Positions 15,729 through 23,659 of a stretch of DNA of 29,954 bases are shown here, piece by piece (position 1 is the first letter of the stretch; every line of letters begins with the position of its first letter). The stretch covers positions 1 to 29,954 of the forward strand of contig UREA01000017.1 in the NCBI GenBank assembly GCA_900546715.1, read 5' to 3'. The position numbers and the translations under genes are program-made. The DNA comes from an uncultured Mycoplasmatota bacterium. Its GTDB lineage: Bacteria > Bacillota_I > Bacilli_A > RF39 > UBA660. The notes below the pieces were generated by a model. The model was given only the letters and a program-made list of their open reading frames with translations, did no database searches and was not told the DNA's origin.

Positions 15729-16215
15729 TTTCATCATCCTTCCTTTTATTACTGCTTCCAAGGCCACCGATTCGTGTACCTTTGGCAGTGTCATCATCAC
15801 TTAATAAATATTTCATAAATATTCCTTGCCCGTAAGCTTCACCCGCATTTATAACATAATCTTTATCTCCTTCATTTTGTAGAGATATAAAGATATGTCC
15901 CTCATTATCTATATTATTATAAAAATCACTATCAATTACTCCAACTTGATTGGTAAGTCTTACATTATATTTAAATCCCATACTGCTACGAACTACAATT
16001 AATAATACTTCATCTCCTTGCATTCGCGCCTTTACTCCAGTAGGAATCTTTAATATTTCTTTTGGTCTAATTACATAATCTTTAACTGCCAAAAAATCAT
16101 ATCCAGCACTATGTTTAGAACTTCTTCTAGGTAAATTATATTCTTGATATAATTCTTGATCATCCCCAAATGCTTTTCTAAATTCCGCAAAACTAATTTT
16201 TTCAAATCCTCGCAT
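15721..16215 (-). CDS. dut: dUTP diphosphatase (trimeric type)
   Basis: This encodes 164 residues that hydrolyse dUTP to dUMP and pyrophosphate, keeping uracil out of DNA. Motif 1 is SAGYDF (36-41), motif 2 RSSMG (76-80), motif 3 NQVGVIDSDF (89-98, with the catalytic aspartate), motif 4 GEAYGQGIF (125-133) and motif 5 RIGGLGSS (148-155, a glycine-rich P-loop-like tail that closes over substrate). Motif 4 lacks the usual Gln of A-Q. The ATG at 16215 follows TTGGAGG by 5 bases; an in-frame TTG four codons earlier overlaps that box. It is the first gene behind a methionine T-box, ahead of metS, an unusual place for dut. Confidence 0.95.
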   Translation of the reverse strand: MRGFEKISFAEFRKAFGDDQELYQEYNLPRRSSKHSAGYDFLAVKDYVIRPKEILKIPTGVKARMQGDEVLLIVVRSSMGFKYNVRLTNQVGVIDSDFYNNIDNEGHIFISLQNEGDKDYVINAGEAYGQGIFMKYLLSDDDTAKGTRIGGLGSSNKRKDDENE

Positions 16216-16229
16216 AGAAACCTCCAAAA

Positions 16230-16430
16230 TAAAAAATCACAAATTAAAGGACGAGTTAAACCCGCGGTACCACCTTAATTCATGATTTATCATGCACTTT
16301 AATTGATAACGGAAATATTCCGAGTTTTTTCTCCAGAGCCATGTTCGATATGTTCATTTATTCTTTTCCACCATCCAAGAACTCTCTAAAAAAATCCCAT
16401 ATCTACTCTTTCCTTCACAGTTAAACTAAA
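16230..16430 (-). promoter_or_regulatory. Methionine-specific T-box leader
   Basis: On the minus strand the hallmark antiterminator sequence AAGGTGGTACCGCGGG occupies about 16276-16261. Stem I upstream includes GAGTAGAT, AGAGAGTTC and GGTGGAAAAG. The specifier is ATG at 16342-16340 within GAACATGGCTC, which reads methionine codon AUG, matching the metS gene downstream. The terminator pairs AAATCATGAATTAAGG with CCTTTAATTTGTGATTT and is followed by TTTTTT, 14 bases before the ribosome site of dut. Uncharged tRNA-Met should stabilise the antiterminator and switch on dut, metS and tatD together. Confidence 0.93.
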
Positions 16431-16433
16431 CAT

Positions 16434-16462
16434 AGTTTAACACATATTTTTTTATCTAGCAA
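16434..16462 (-). promoter_or_regulatory. Promoter of the T-box operon
   Basis: On the minus strand TTGCTA (16462-16457), 17 bases, TAAACT (16439-16434), immediately upstream of the T-box stem I. Both hexamers are imperfect. Confidence 0.5.
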
Positions 16463-16535
16463 TATTTTTTTCAAAAAAATTACCAAATACTATTTACCTA
16501 AATTACATGAAATATTAAACAAATCACCCGATTTA

Positions 16536-16583
16536 TGTCGTTTTTTGTCGAACGATTTTTCTTGCAATCTTTAAAAGTATAAT
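16536..16583 (+). promoter_or_regulatory. Tandem Spo0A boxes and promoter of the small peptide transcript
   Basis: TGTCGTT (16536-16542) and the exact 0A box TGTCGAA (16546-16552) are spaced 10 bases, the same spacing and orientation as the pair at 762-778. TATAAT follows at 16578-16583, and the position 17 bases upstream of it holds only ATTTTT, a poor -35 box. A good -10 box with a poor -35 box next to activator sites is the usual layout of Spo0A-activated sigma-A promoters. Confidence 0.55.
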
Positions 16584-16630
16584 ATAGAATAAAAACCGTT
16601 ACTCGTTTTGGTGAGGCATCGTGTTGTCCG

Positions 16631-16664
16631 ACTTTCCTCCTTCTTCGGGGGGGTATAGGAAGGT
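16631..16664 (+). other. Strong leader hairpin with UUCG loop
   Basis: ACTTTCCT pairs with AGGAAGGT (one wobble), with an inner GC-rich helix closed by a TTCG tetraloop next to seven Gs. It lies in the leader of the small peptide gene, 15 bases before its AAAGGAG ribosome site, and is by far the most GC-rich stretch nearby. A 64-codon antisense reading frame across it is not credible as a gene. Confidence 0.55.
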
Positions 16665-16691
16665 TATCCTGTAAAGGAGCGTGATAATGCA

Positions 16692-16775
16692 ATGAAAGAA
16701 GACATTTTTCTTCAAGTAGTTATAATTCTTGTTCTAGCAATCATTGCTGACAAGAAAAAAGACGCCAACAAGTAA
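16692..16775 (+). CDS. 27-residue hydrophobic peptide, type I toxin-like or small sporulation peptide
   Basis: The peptide runs MKEDIFLQ, then a single hydrophobic stretch VVIILVLAIIA (residues 9-19), then a charged tail DKKKDANK. This is the classic shape of a single-span membrane peptide. AAAGGAG lies 15 bases upstream of its ATG. An earlier ATG at 16687 lies at better spacing but encodes only Met-Gln-stop, and its TGA overlaps the ATG of the peptide. The transcript has a strongly folded leader and hairpins after the stop, and an outward promoter faces it from the other side, as in Fst- or TxpA-type toxin loci. I do not recognise the sequence as a member of either family. Its place beside spoVT and the 0A boxes leaves a sporulation role open. 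Coding is likely but unproven. Confidence 0.5.
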   Translation: MKEDIFLQVVIILVLAIIADKKKDANK

Positions 16776-16821
16776 AATGTAGCGTCGAACCCTTTCGATG
16801 CTACCCAGAACGGGTAACTTC
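16757..16821 (-). ncRNA. Candidate antisense RNA to the small peptide mRNA
   Basis: A near-consensus minus-strand promoter (next entry) would start transcription at about 16821. The RNA would contain the stem 16779-16804 and then reach a GACGC/GCGTC hairpin (16761-16786) followed by TTTTTT (16760-16755), giving about 65 bases. It would be complementary to the 3' end and downstream region of the peptide gene, as in type I toxin-antitoxin pairs. No expression evidence is available. Confidence 0.4.
16779..16816. terminator. Double hairpin after the small peptide gene
   Basis: GTAGCGTCGAA (16779-16789) pairs with TTCGATGCTAC (16794-16804, one wobble) around a 4-base loop. TACCC-AGAAC-GGGTA (16802-16816) forms an alternative hairpin that overlaps it by three bases. 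A T-rich stretch follows on the plus strand. It could serve as a shared, two-way terminator for the peptide and for spoVT. Confidence 0.55.
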
Positions 16822-16827
16822 ATTTAT

Positions 16828-16856
16828 AATATAGCATAAGTTTACTTAAATTGCAA
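16828..16856 (-). promoter_or_regulatory. Promoter facing the small peptide gene
   Basis: On the minus strand TTGCAA (16856-16851), 17 bases, TATATT (16833-16828). No open reading frame follows it closely, so an RNA product is the likely purpose. Confidence 0.6.
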
Positions 16857-16861
16857 GATAT

Positions 16862-17356
16862 TTAAATATTTAATTTTTCTGATAAAATTTTAGCCATAAA
16901 TCTAGCAATATTTTTTAAATCTAAATCATCATTACTAATTAAAATAATTAAACCTAAAGAATCAATCGATGCAATAATTGGCACAATCGTAACATTACCT
17001 ATATTACCTAAAATATCTTTTCTTCCCACAAACTCTTCTCTATTATCAATTAAATAAATTAATTCTTCATCAAGTAATTTATTAATTAATTCATCACCTT
17101 TTGTTGATACAATAACCTTTTCTCTATCAGTAATTATTACATCAACTTTAAAAATATTCTCAATTAAATCTGATAATTTTTTACCTAAATCTTCAAACTT
17201 CTCTATTTCTGAATGTTTTTTTAATATAATACTATCTTCTTCTGTAAATATTTCTAAACTTTCACCATCTCTAATACCTAAATTTTTTCTAATTTCTTTA
17301 GGAATTACAATTCTTCCTAAATCATCTATTTTTCTAGTAACACCAGTTGATTTCAA
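16862..17356 (-). CDS. spoVT: SpoVT, AbrB-family sporulation regulator
   Basis: This encodes about 164 residues. The N-terminal swapped-hairpin AbrB domain reads KSTGVTRKIDDLGRIVIPKEIRKNLGIRDGESLEIF, followed by the C-terminal GAF-like domain (residues 55-164) that separates SpoVT from AbrB and AbH. SpoVT acts in the forespore and modulates sigma-G genes. Family members begin M-K-x-T-G, so the start is the TTG at 17356, 8 bases after GGAG, rather than the GTG three codons earlier. It follows mfd by 51 bases in the same direction, as in Bacillus. The next unit downstream is the small peptide locus, which runs the other way. Confidence 0.93.
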   Translation of the reverse strand: MKSTGVTRKIDDLGRIVIPKEIRKNLGIRDGESLEIFTEEDSIILKKHSEIEKFEDLGKKLSDLIENIFKVDVIITDREKVIVSTKGDELINKLLDEELIYLIDNREEFVGRKDILGNIGNVTIVPIIASIDSLGLIILISNDDLDLKNIARFMAKILSEKLNI

Positions 17357-17406
17357 AAAATTCACTCCACTTCTTTTATAGTGTGGAATGAATTTTTTAA
17401 ATTATA

Positions 17407-20400
17407 CTACAAAACATGTTCTAATAATGTTACTAAATAAAATATAAAATGTTTATCTAATTGTTTAATATATAAAGTAATTTTTATCTTATTATTTTTA
17501 TAACTAATATTAAAGTATTTTGTTAAACTCATAGCTTCCATTAATAATTTATCTCCTTTAATATTATTAGAAACTTCCTCCGGTAAAGTAACTTCAACTA
17601 ATCTATCTGTTTGCACAACTTCTTTAATACTATGTTTTTGAGCAAGTTTTTCAAACCATTCTTCATACATATAAACAAGCATATCTTGAGTTACTTGACC
17701 AAATCTATCTTCAAGTTCATTTTTTATTTCAAGGAGTTTATCATAAGAATCAATTTCATTAATTTTTTGATGAATTTCAATTTTAATATCTTCATCAGAA
17801 ACATAATTATCACTTATATGTGTTGTAACATTAAGAAGTGATTTATTAGATGTATCTTCTTCGGGAACTTCCATTCCTTGTGCTCTTGCCAGTTCATCTT
17901 CAATCATTTTCATATATAAATTGATACCTACACTATCAACAAAACCCGCTTGGGAGGCACCAAAAATATCCCCAGCTCCTCTAATACTTAAATCCCGCAT
18001 AGCTATTTTATAACCGCTACCAAGTTCTGTAAATTCTTTAATTGTATTAAGTCTTTTAATAGCAATTTCATTTAATAATTTGCTTTTTTCATACATCAAA
18101 TAAGCATAAGCAATTCTATCACTTCTACCCACTCGACCCCGAATTTGATAAAGTTGCGAAAGGCCAAAATTATCGGCATCATGAATAATTAAAGTATTAA
18201 CATTTGGTATATCTATACCACTTTCAATAATCGTTGTACATACTAAAATATCATATTTGTTTTGGATAAAATCTTCCATAACTCTATCCATTTCATATTT
18301 ATCCATTTTACCATGAGCATAAGTAATTCTCGCATCTGGTACCAAAGTATGTATATGATTAACATAATCAAGGATTGTTTCAACTCGGTTATATAAAATA
18401 AATGTTTGACCACCACGAGCAAGTTCTTTATAAATAGCATCTTTAATGAGCATTTCATCTTCTGCCACCACATAAGTTTGCACTGGATATCTATTAACTG
18501 GTGGAGTATCAATAATTGATAAATTTCGAAGTCCTGATAAAGCCATTTTTAAAGTTCTTGGAATTGGTGTGGCACTTAAAGTTAATACATTAACGTCCTT
18601 CTTTAATTGTTTAATCTTTTCTTTATGAGTAACTCCAAATCTTTGTTCTTCATCAACCACTAACAATCCTAAATCTTTAGGTTTCACATCCTCACTTAAA
18701 ATACGATGCGTTCCAAATAAAATATCTATTTTACCGTTTTTAAAATCTTCAATTATCTCATGTGTTTCTTTAGTTGGTGTATGCCTATTTAATAATTTTA
18801 TAGAAACAGGCCAATCTTTAAAACGATCCATTGCTACATTATATTGTTGTTTCGATAAAATTGTTGTTGGACATAAATACATAACTTGATGATTATTAAC
18901 AATAGTTTTAAACATAGCTCGCATTGCTACTTCAGTCTTTCCAAAACCAACATCACCACATAAAAGTCTATCCATTGGTATATCACTTTTTAAATCACTA
19001 TCAATATCAATTATACTTTTTTGTTGATCTTTAGTTAAAGTATATTTAAAGCTACTTGCAAATATTTTTTCTTCCGTATAATCTTTATAAGGAATCTTTC
19101 TTAAAGCAAGTCGTTCTTTATATAATCTAATTAATTCCTCTGAAATATCTTTTATCTTACTTTGAACATATTTTTTAGTTTTTTCCCAACCATTACCACT
19201 TAAATTATTAAGTTTAGGAATACCACCATCTTTACCAGTATATTTATAAATTGTACTTATTTTTTCAACAGGTACATATATTTTATCTCCCCCAAGATAC
19301 TCAATAGTTAAAAAGTCTTTTTCGGCTCCTCTCACTGTTAAAGTAGTAATACCTAGATATTTCCCAATACCATGAGCAATATGAACTACATAGTCCCCCT
19401 TTTCTAATTGATTATAATCTTTTACTTTTTTACCAATATGAAAATTATTTTTATAATTTATTTGATGATTAGTATTTTCTATATCAAATTCTGAAATTAC
19501 TACATATTTATCTATTATAAAACCATGATTTATAGTTTGCTTGACAATACTAGCATCAGGAATATATTCTTTTATAGTTTTTATTTCCTGATCATTACTT
19601 AAATAAAAATAAACTTCTTTTCCTTGCTTTTTCCAACCATAGTAATCACTAACTAACTTTTCAAAATTAGAATTATAATTAATAATTGATTTAGCATGTA
19701 CATCATTTTTACCATTATCTATTAAATTAACATATATTCTATCATTATCCATTATGTCATCTAGTTCATACATTAATTTATCTTCTATTTCATTGTTAGT
19801 TTTATATTCAAATATATCTTCACACAATTTTTTATATGAAGCTTTTATTTGTAGTTCATCAATATACACAACTATTGGATTATTTGTATATTCATATAAA
19901 CTACTTACTTCATTAGTTATAGCCTCTTCAATAGCTTTTACTTTAATATTATTTAAATTTCCAAAAGATAATTGATTATTTTCATCAAAATATCTAATAG
20001 ATTCTATAATATTTCCATCAAATTCTATTCTTATAGGATGCCGCTCTTCAATTGGATAGATATCTACAATAAATCCCCGAACCGCCATTTCTCCACTAGC
20101 AGTAACTAAAGAATCTACTTTATAACCAAGTTCACTTAGTTTATTAACCAAATCATCTCTTCTAATATTATCTCCCACATTAATTTCTACAAAATTTTGT
20201 GTACCAACCTTTGGTAAAAACTTTAAATATCCCATTAAATTAGTAACAACTATTTGCTTTTCATCACTTTTAAGTTTATCTAGTGTTTCTAATCTCTTAT
20301 ATTTAAGTTCTGGTGATGCAGCAATAATCATTGAAGATAAAAAATCATCCATTGGAAAAAAACAAGTATTATCAACTGTAATACTTAAATCATTATATAT

Positions 20401-20553
20401 TTTATTAGCTTCATATAATGAACTTGTAAGTACTATAATATTTCTATTATGTTTTTCTAATAATCTTTGCAAGTAAAAAATGTTTAACTCACTTGTTAAA
20501 CCAGAAATTTCACTTCCAATATCATATAAAAAGTACTCATCTAAAAATTGCAT
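17407..20553 (-). CDS. mfd: Transcription-repair coupling factor Mfd
   Basis: This encodes 1048 residues, somewhat short of Bacillus Mfd (about 1177). Mfd releases RNA polymerase stalled at DNA lesions and recruits UvrA. Domains in order: a degenerate UvrB-like N-terminus, the RNA-polymerase-interacting domain (LEKGDYVVHIAHGIGKYLGI, about 378-397), the SF2 translocase with Walker A GDVGFGKTEV (about 532), DEEQRFGV (about 635) and SATPIPRTLKMAL, the TRG/RecG-like part with RGRVGRSDR, and the C-terminal D7 domain. The missing length is probably in the N-terminal half and in D7. The ATG follows GAGGT by 4 bases and lies two bases after the pth stop. The pth-mfd-spoVT order matches Bacillus except that fin (yabK) is absent. 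Confidence 0.97.
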   Translation of the reverse strand: MQFLDEYFLYDIGSEISGLTSELNIFYLQRLLEKHNRNIIVLTSSLYEANKIYNDLSITVDNTCFFPMDDFLSSMIIAASPELKYKRLETLDKLKSDEKQIVVTNLMGYLKFLPKVGTQNFVEINVGDNIRRDDLVNKLSELGYKVDSLVTASGEMAVRGFIVDIYPIEERHPIRIEFDGNIIESIRYFDENNQLSFGNLNNIKVKAIEEAITNEVSSLYEYTNNPIVVYIDELQIKASYKKLCEDIFEYKTNNEIEDKLMYELDDIMDNDRIYVNLIDNGKNDVHAKSIINYNSNFEKLVSDYYGWKKQGKEVYFYLSNDQEIKTIKEYIPDASIVKQTINHGFIIDKYVVISEFDIENTNHQINYKNNFHIGKKVKDYNQLEKGDYVVHIAHGIGKYLGITTLTVRGAEKDFLTIEYLGGDKIYVPVEKISTIYKYTGKDGGIPKLNNLSGNGWEKTKKYVQSKIKDISEELIRLYKERLALRKIPYKDYTEEKIFASSFKYTLTKDQQKSIIDIDSDLKSDIPMDRLLCGDVGFGKTEVAMRAMFKTIVNNHQVMYLCPTTILSKQQYNVAMDRFKDWPVSIKLLNRHTPTKETHEIIEDFKNGKIDILFGTHRILSEDVKPKDLGLLVVDEEQRFGVTHKEKIKQLKKDVNVLTLSATPIPRTLKMALSGLRNLSIIDTPPVNRYPVQTYVVAEDEMLIKDAIYKELARGGQTFILYNRVETILDYVNHIHTLVPDARITYAHGKMDKYEMDRVMEDFIQNKYDILVCTTIIESGIDIPNVNTLIIHDADNFGLSQLYQIRGRVGRSDRIAYAYLMYEKSKLLNEIAIKRLNTIKEFTELGSGYKIAMRDLSIRGAGDIFGASQAGFVDSVGINLYMKMIEDELARAQGMEVPEEDTSNKSLLNVTTHISDNYVSDEDIKIEIHQKINEIDSYDKLLEIKNELEDRFGQVTQDMLVYMYEEWFEKLAQKHSIKEVVQTDRLVEVTLPEEVSNNIKGDKLLMEAMSLTKYFNISYKNNKIKITLYIKQLDKHFIFYLVTLLEHVL

Positions 20554-20555
20554 AA

Positions 20556-21107
20556 CTACCTCGAATTGTATTTATTCATTGTTGCATCAGCTCCAACAGT
20601 TATAAAAGAATTTATAATTTCTTTAAATGTATCCATATTTTCATCCATTATACTTAATTCTTTTTTACTAAACTTTCCTAAAACAAAATCTATAGTATCT
20701 CCCACATGTTCATTTCTAATACCTACTTTAAGTCTTAAAAAGTCTTCACTATTTAAGGCTTTAATAATTGATTTTATCCCATTATGTCCACCACTACTAC
20801 TATGCTTTTTTAATTTATATTTTCCAACAGGTTCATCTAAATCATCTTGAATAACTAATAAATCATCAATATCAATATTAAAATATTTAACATATTTTCC
20901 AACTGCAATACCCGAATTATTAACATAAGTTAAAGGTTTTATAAAATACACTGTTTCTCCATTAATTTCCATCTTTTTATAAAGCGCCTCAAACTTTTCT
21001 TGATATTTTATTTTACCCAAAAAATTATCGATTATCATAAAACCGACATTATGTCTTGTAAAATCATACTCCCGTCCAAAATTTCCAATACCAACAATTA
21101 ACTTCAT
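20556..21107 (-). CDS. pth: Peptidyl-tRNA hydrolase
   Basis: This encodes 183 residues and releases tRNA from prematurely dropped peptidyl-tRNA. It starts MKLIVGIGNFGREYDFTRHNVGF with catalytic His19 and the conserved Asn of HNVGF; later segments are YVNNSGIAVGKYV, DDLDEPVGKYKLKKHSSSGGHNGIKSI and LKVGIR. The usual GLGNPG reads GIGNFG here, a conservative change at a normally invariant proline. Its ATG overlaps the trmN6-like stop (ATGA). It is the Bacillus spoVC gene, essential in most bacteria. Confidence 0.95.
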   Translation of the reverse strand: MKLIVGIGNFGREYDFTRHNVGFMIIDNFLGKIKYQEKFEALYKKMEINGETVYFIKPLTYVNNSGIAVGKYVKYFNIDIDDLLVIQDDLDEPVGKYKLKKHSSSGGHNGIKSIIKALNSEDFLRLKVGIRNEHVGDTIDFVLGKFSKKELSIMDENMDTFKEIINSFITVGADATMNKYNSR

Positions 21108-21811
21108 AACACCCTCTCAAAAATATGTTGATAAGTACTACACTTACTAACATCTATTACTTTTATTTTCATGCCATTCTTACTATTTTTAATACATTTA
21201 ACAAGTATCATAGAAATATCTTCACTTTTCCTTGTTTGAACTAATACTAATTCTTTAACTCTCATACTATATTTCGTAGCTAAATTAATTATTTCATCTA
21301 ATCTATCAGCTCGATGAGACATATATAATATACCATTATTTTTCAAATAATCAAAACTTATTTTAAATATTTGTTCTAAATTTATTTTTATTTCATGTCT
21401 AGCAATAGCTTTTATTTCATTACTATTTTTTAAACTACTTAAATTTTTAAAATATGGAGGATTACAAATAATTATATCAAAATATTCTTTATTAAAATAT
21501 TTATCAATATTATTAATATCATCATTTTTTATTTCAATTTGTTTTTCTAATTTATTTAATTCTACAGACTTTTTTGCCAAAGTTGCAATTTCTTTTTGAA
21601 TTTCAAAAGCTATAATCTTATTATCAGTCTTAGTTGATATAACTAAAGGTATCGCAGCATTCCCCGTACACATATCAAGTATTATTTGATTTTTTTTAAA
21701 ATTAACATATTCTGCCAGTAATATAGAATCTAAAGAAAACTTAAAACCGTCATCCGCTTGATAAATATAACGATTTTTATAATCAAACAAATCATTTTTT
21801 ACTATCTTCAT
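21104..21811 (-). CDS. TrmN6-like tRNA (adenine-N6) methyltransferase (YabB family)
   Basis: This encodes 235 residues with a Rossmann methyltransferase fold. Motif I is ILDMCTGNAAIPLVIS (about 44-59), the cofactor acid lies in AFEIQKE, and the catalytic N6-adenine motif is IICNPPYFKN (about 113-122). The N-terminal YQADDGFKFSLDSILLAEYV is typical of YabB/TrmN6, which methylate adenine 37 of tRNA-Val. The gene overlaps ricT by 20 bases. The start at 21811 gives the family N-terminus; its ribosome box (AGAGGA) is 12 bases away. Bacillus also has yabA, yazA and rsmI here; they are missing. Confidence 0.88.
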   Translation of the reverse strand: MKIVKNDLFDYKNRYIYQADDGFKFSLDSILLAEYVNFKKNQIILDMCTGNAAIPLVISTKTDNKIIAFEIQKEIATLAKKSVELNKLEKQIEIKNDDINNIDKYFNKEYFDIIICNPPYFKNLSSLKNSNEIKAIARHEIKINLEQIFKISFDYLKNNGILYMSHRADRLDEIINLATKYSMRVKELVLVQTRKSEDISMILVKCIKNSKNGMKIKVIDVSKCSTYQHIFERVL

Positions 21812-22571
21812 CGATATAATAATCCTCTAAAACATTATCTATCATTACTTGACACTTACGATTCATTATATCCAAATTTACAACTTCTCCTTCACCCATC
21901 GGTGTTTTTATAATATCTCCAATCTGTGGTAAATCCTTTAAATTATCTAAATAGTTTTGATTTTCATAAGCAAGACAACACAATAACCTTCCACAAGCTC
22001 CATTAATTTTGCTAGGATTTAATGCTAAATTTTGATCCTTGGCCATTGATATTGATATAGTTTCCATTTGATTTAAAAATCTAGTACAACATAATTCTCC
22101 ACCACAAATACCAATTCCGCCAATTTCTCTAGCTTTATCCCGAGCTCCAATTTGTCTAAGTTCAATTCTTGTATGATATACTCCTGCAAGCTTTCTTGCC
22201 AGTTCTCTAAAATCTACTCTTTCATCAGCAATAAAATTAAATAGTAATTGAGTCCTTTCAAAAGTAAACTGAGCATTGAGTACTTTCATATTTAAATTAA
22301 GTTCAGTAACAAACTTACGACATTTTTTCAAAGCAACTTCCGCATCCTTTAAATTTTCTAAATATTGATTTTTATCTTCTTCTGTTGCTTTTCTAATTAT
22401 ATTTTTTAAACTATCAAAATCATCTATATCTTCATAAATAGCATTAATTTTAGCATACTGTAATCCTTTATCGGTTTCAACAATAACATAATCATCTTTC
22501 TTTAATTCGTCATCACCTTTAAAGTTATATGTTTTATGCCCATCTTTAAATATTACCCCAAATACTTTCAT
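21792..22571 (-). CDS. ricT: RicT/YaaT, PSP1-domain stage 0 sporulation protein
   Basis: This encodes 259 residues of the PSP1 family. The core has conserved cysteines in GGIGICGGELCCTRFL and GACGRLLCCLAYEN, which in Bacillus bind iron-sulphur clusters together with RicA and RicF. That complex affects RNase Y activity and Spo0A phosphorelay entry. The N-terminal strand KVFGVIFKDGHKTYNF and the central FTFERTQLLFNFIADERVDFRELARKLA are typical. The C-terminal IGDIIKTPMGEGEVVNLD forms a small barrel. It overlaps holB in an ATGA junction, as in Bacillus, where the two are adjacent. The partners RicA and RicF are not in the window. Confidence 0.94.
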   Translation of the reverse strand: MKVFGVIFKDGHKTYNFKGDDELKKDDYVIVETDKGLQYAKINAIYEDIDDFDSLKNIIRKATEEDKNQYLENLKDAEVALKKCRKFVTELNLNMKVLNAQFTFERTQLLFNFIADERVDFRELARKLAGVYHTRIELRQIGARDKAREIGGIGICGGELCCTRFLNQMETISISMAKDQNLALNPSKINGACGRLLCCLAYENQNYLDNLKDLPQIGDIIKTPMGEGEVVNLDIMNRKCQVMIDNVLEDYYIDEDSKK

Positions 22572-23434
22572 GCACTCAACTCCATTTCTATTACAAATTT
22601 GTCTAACAATAACTCAATATTAGCATTACTATTTAAATCATCTAAAAATTTATTTAATAAATTAATTCTATTTAATATATCTTTATAATTCAAGAACTCC
22701 AAAAAATCTACATCTAATTTACTAAATAAATTACTTAAATGTAACTTATATTTTAATAATTCTTCATAAATAATAACTAATATTTGAAATACTTTCTTTA
22801 TATCTTCTCTTTCGCTATAAATATTTAAGAGTTCACTTTTATTATACATTATTCTCATGCTTTTTTCCACTTCTATTTTTTTTATATAATTTCTAGCAAC
22901 ATCTAAATATGTTTTATTTAAGCTATTATCTACACTATCAATATTAAGATCATGAACATCATAAAAAACATTTAATATTTCACATCTACTTTTAATTGTA
23001 TTAATTACATTATTAACATTATTAGTTATAAAAAAACCAATTATATTATCTTCTGGTTCTTCTAAAAATTTAAGCATTGTATTAGCAGATGCCGCATTTA
23101 ATGCCTCAGCATTCTTAATAACATATATATTTTCTTTAGTATATATTGGTTTTGTACTAAATTTTCTTTTTAACTCAAGTATTTGTTCCTTTTTAATCAT
23201 TTTTCCATCAGGTTCAATAATTATAAGTGATGGTAAAAAGTTTTGATTAATTAAGTTACAAATATTACATTTTGTACAATTTTCCAAATATTCTTTATTA
23301 CAATTAATTTGTTTAATAGCTATTTTTAAATCACTCAAGCAATTCTCAATATTATTTGTAACAAGCAAATAAGCATGAGATAGCTTGTTCTCATGATACA
23401 ATTTAACTATTTTCTCTATAGATTCTGCTCTCAT
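22568..23434 (-). CDS. holB: DNA polymerase III delta-prime subunit
   Basis: This encodes 288 residues of the clamp-loader subunit that works with DnaX and delta to load the sliding clamp. The N-terminus has LSHAYLLVTNNIE, where the P-loop found in DnaX is degenerate, as usual for delta-prime. A zinc knuckle lies in CTKCNICN, and the AAA+ segments LKFLEEPEDN and IKSRCEI follow, with a helical C-terminal oligomerisation domain. Length is below the Bacillus protein (329). AGGGAG lies 5 bases before the ATG, which follows the bofA stop by 9 bases. Confidence 0.93.
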   Translation of the reverse strand: MRAESIEKIVKLYHENKLSHAYLLVTNNIENCLSDLKIAIKQINCNKEYLENCTKCNICNLINQNFLPSLIIIEPDGKMIKKEQILELKRKFSTKPIYTKENIYVIKNAEALNAASANTMLKFLEEPEDNIIGFFITNNVNNVINTIKSRCEILNVFYDVHDLNIDSVDNSLNKTYLDVARNYIKKIEVEKSMRIMYNKSELLNIYSEREDIKKVFQILVIIYEELLKYKLHLSNLFSKLDVDFLEFLNYKDILNRINLLNKFLDDLNSNANIELLLDKFVIEMELSA

Positions 23435-23443
23435 ACTTACTCC

Positions 23444-23632
23444 CTACAATAAGACAAAATATACTGCAATTAAAGCAAGTAATCCACACATTCCAAGGGC
23501 TGAGACTACAGTTACTGTAATAAAATTTATCGGTATAAATATCTTCAGACCTGAAACTAAAAGATTAAATGCATAAACTAAACATATTGCAAAAATTACT
23601 TTTTTAATAACTGTTATAATTATATCTTTCAT
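23444..23632 (-). CDS. bofA: BofA-like inhibitor of pro-sigma-K processing
   Basis: This encodes 62 residues with two hydrophobic segments (IIITVIKKVIFAICLVYAFNLLVSGL and FITVTVVSALGMCGLLALIAVYFVLL). The middle IFIPINFITVTVVSALGMCGLLAL corresponds to the family pattern of P-N-x-xT then G-x-x-G-LAL. BofA sits with SpoIVFA in the outer forespore membrane and holds back the sigma-K protease SpoIVFB. The protein is shorter than Bacillus BofA (87), lacking part of its N-terminus. The position after recR matches Bacillus, which strengthens the call. The ATG has almost no ribosome site, so translation may depend on recR. Confidence 0.8.
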   Translation of the reverse strand: MKDIIITVIKKVIFAICLVYAFNLLVSGLKIFIPINFITVTVVSALGMCGLLALIAVYFVLL

Positions 23633-23659
23633 ACTACAATATATGTCTTATTTTCTTAA

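Noticed and set aside
16498..16692. 64-codon minus-strand reading frame across the small-peptide leader
   Set aside because: It is antisense to a strongly folded leader, its start overlaps the ribosome site of the plus-strand peptide, and its composition (Pro/Arg-rich start, Phe/Ile-rich end) follows from the hairpin sequence.
18243..18512. 89-codon minus-strand frame in another frame of mfd
   Set aside because: Lies wholly within the conserved helicase region of mfd.
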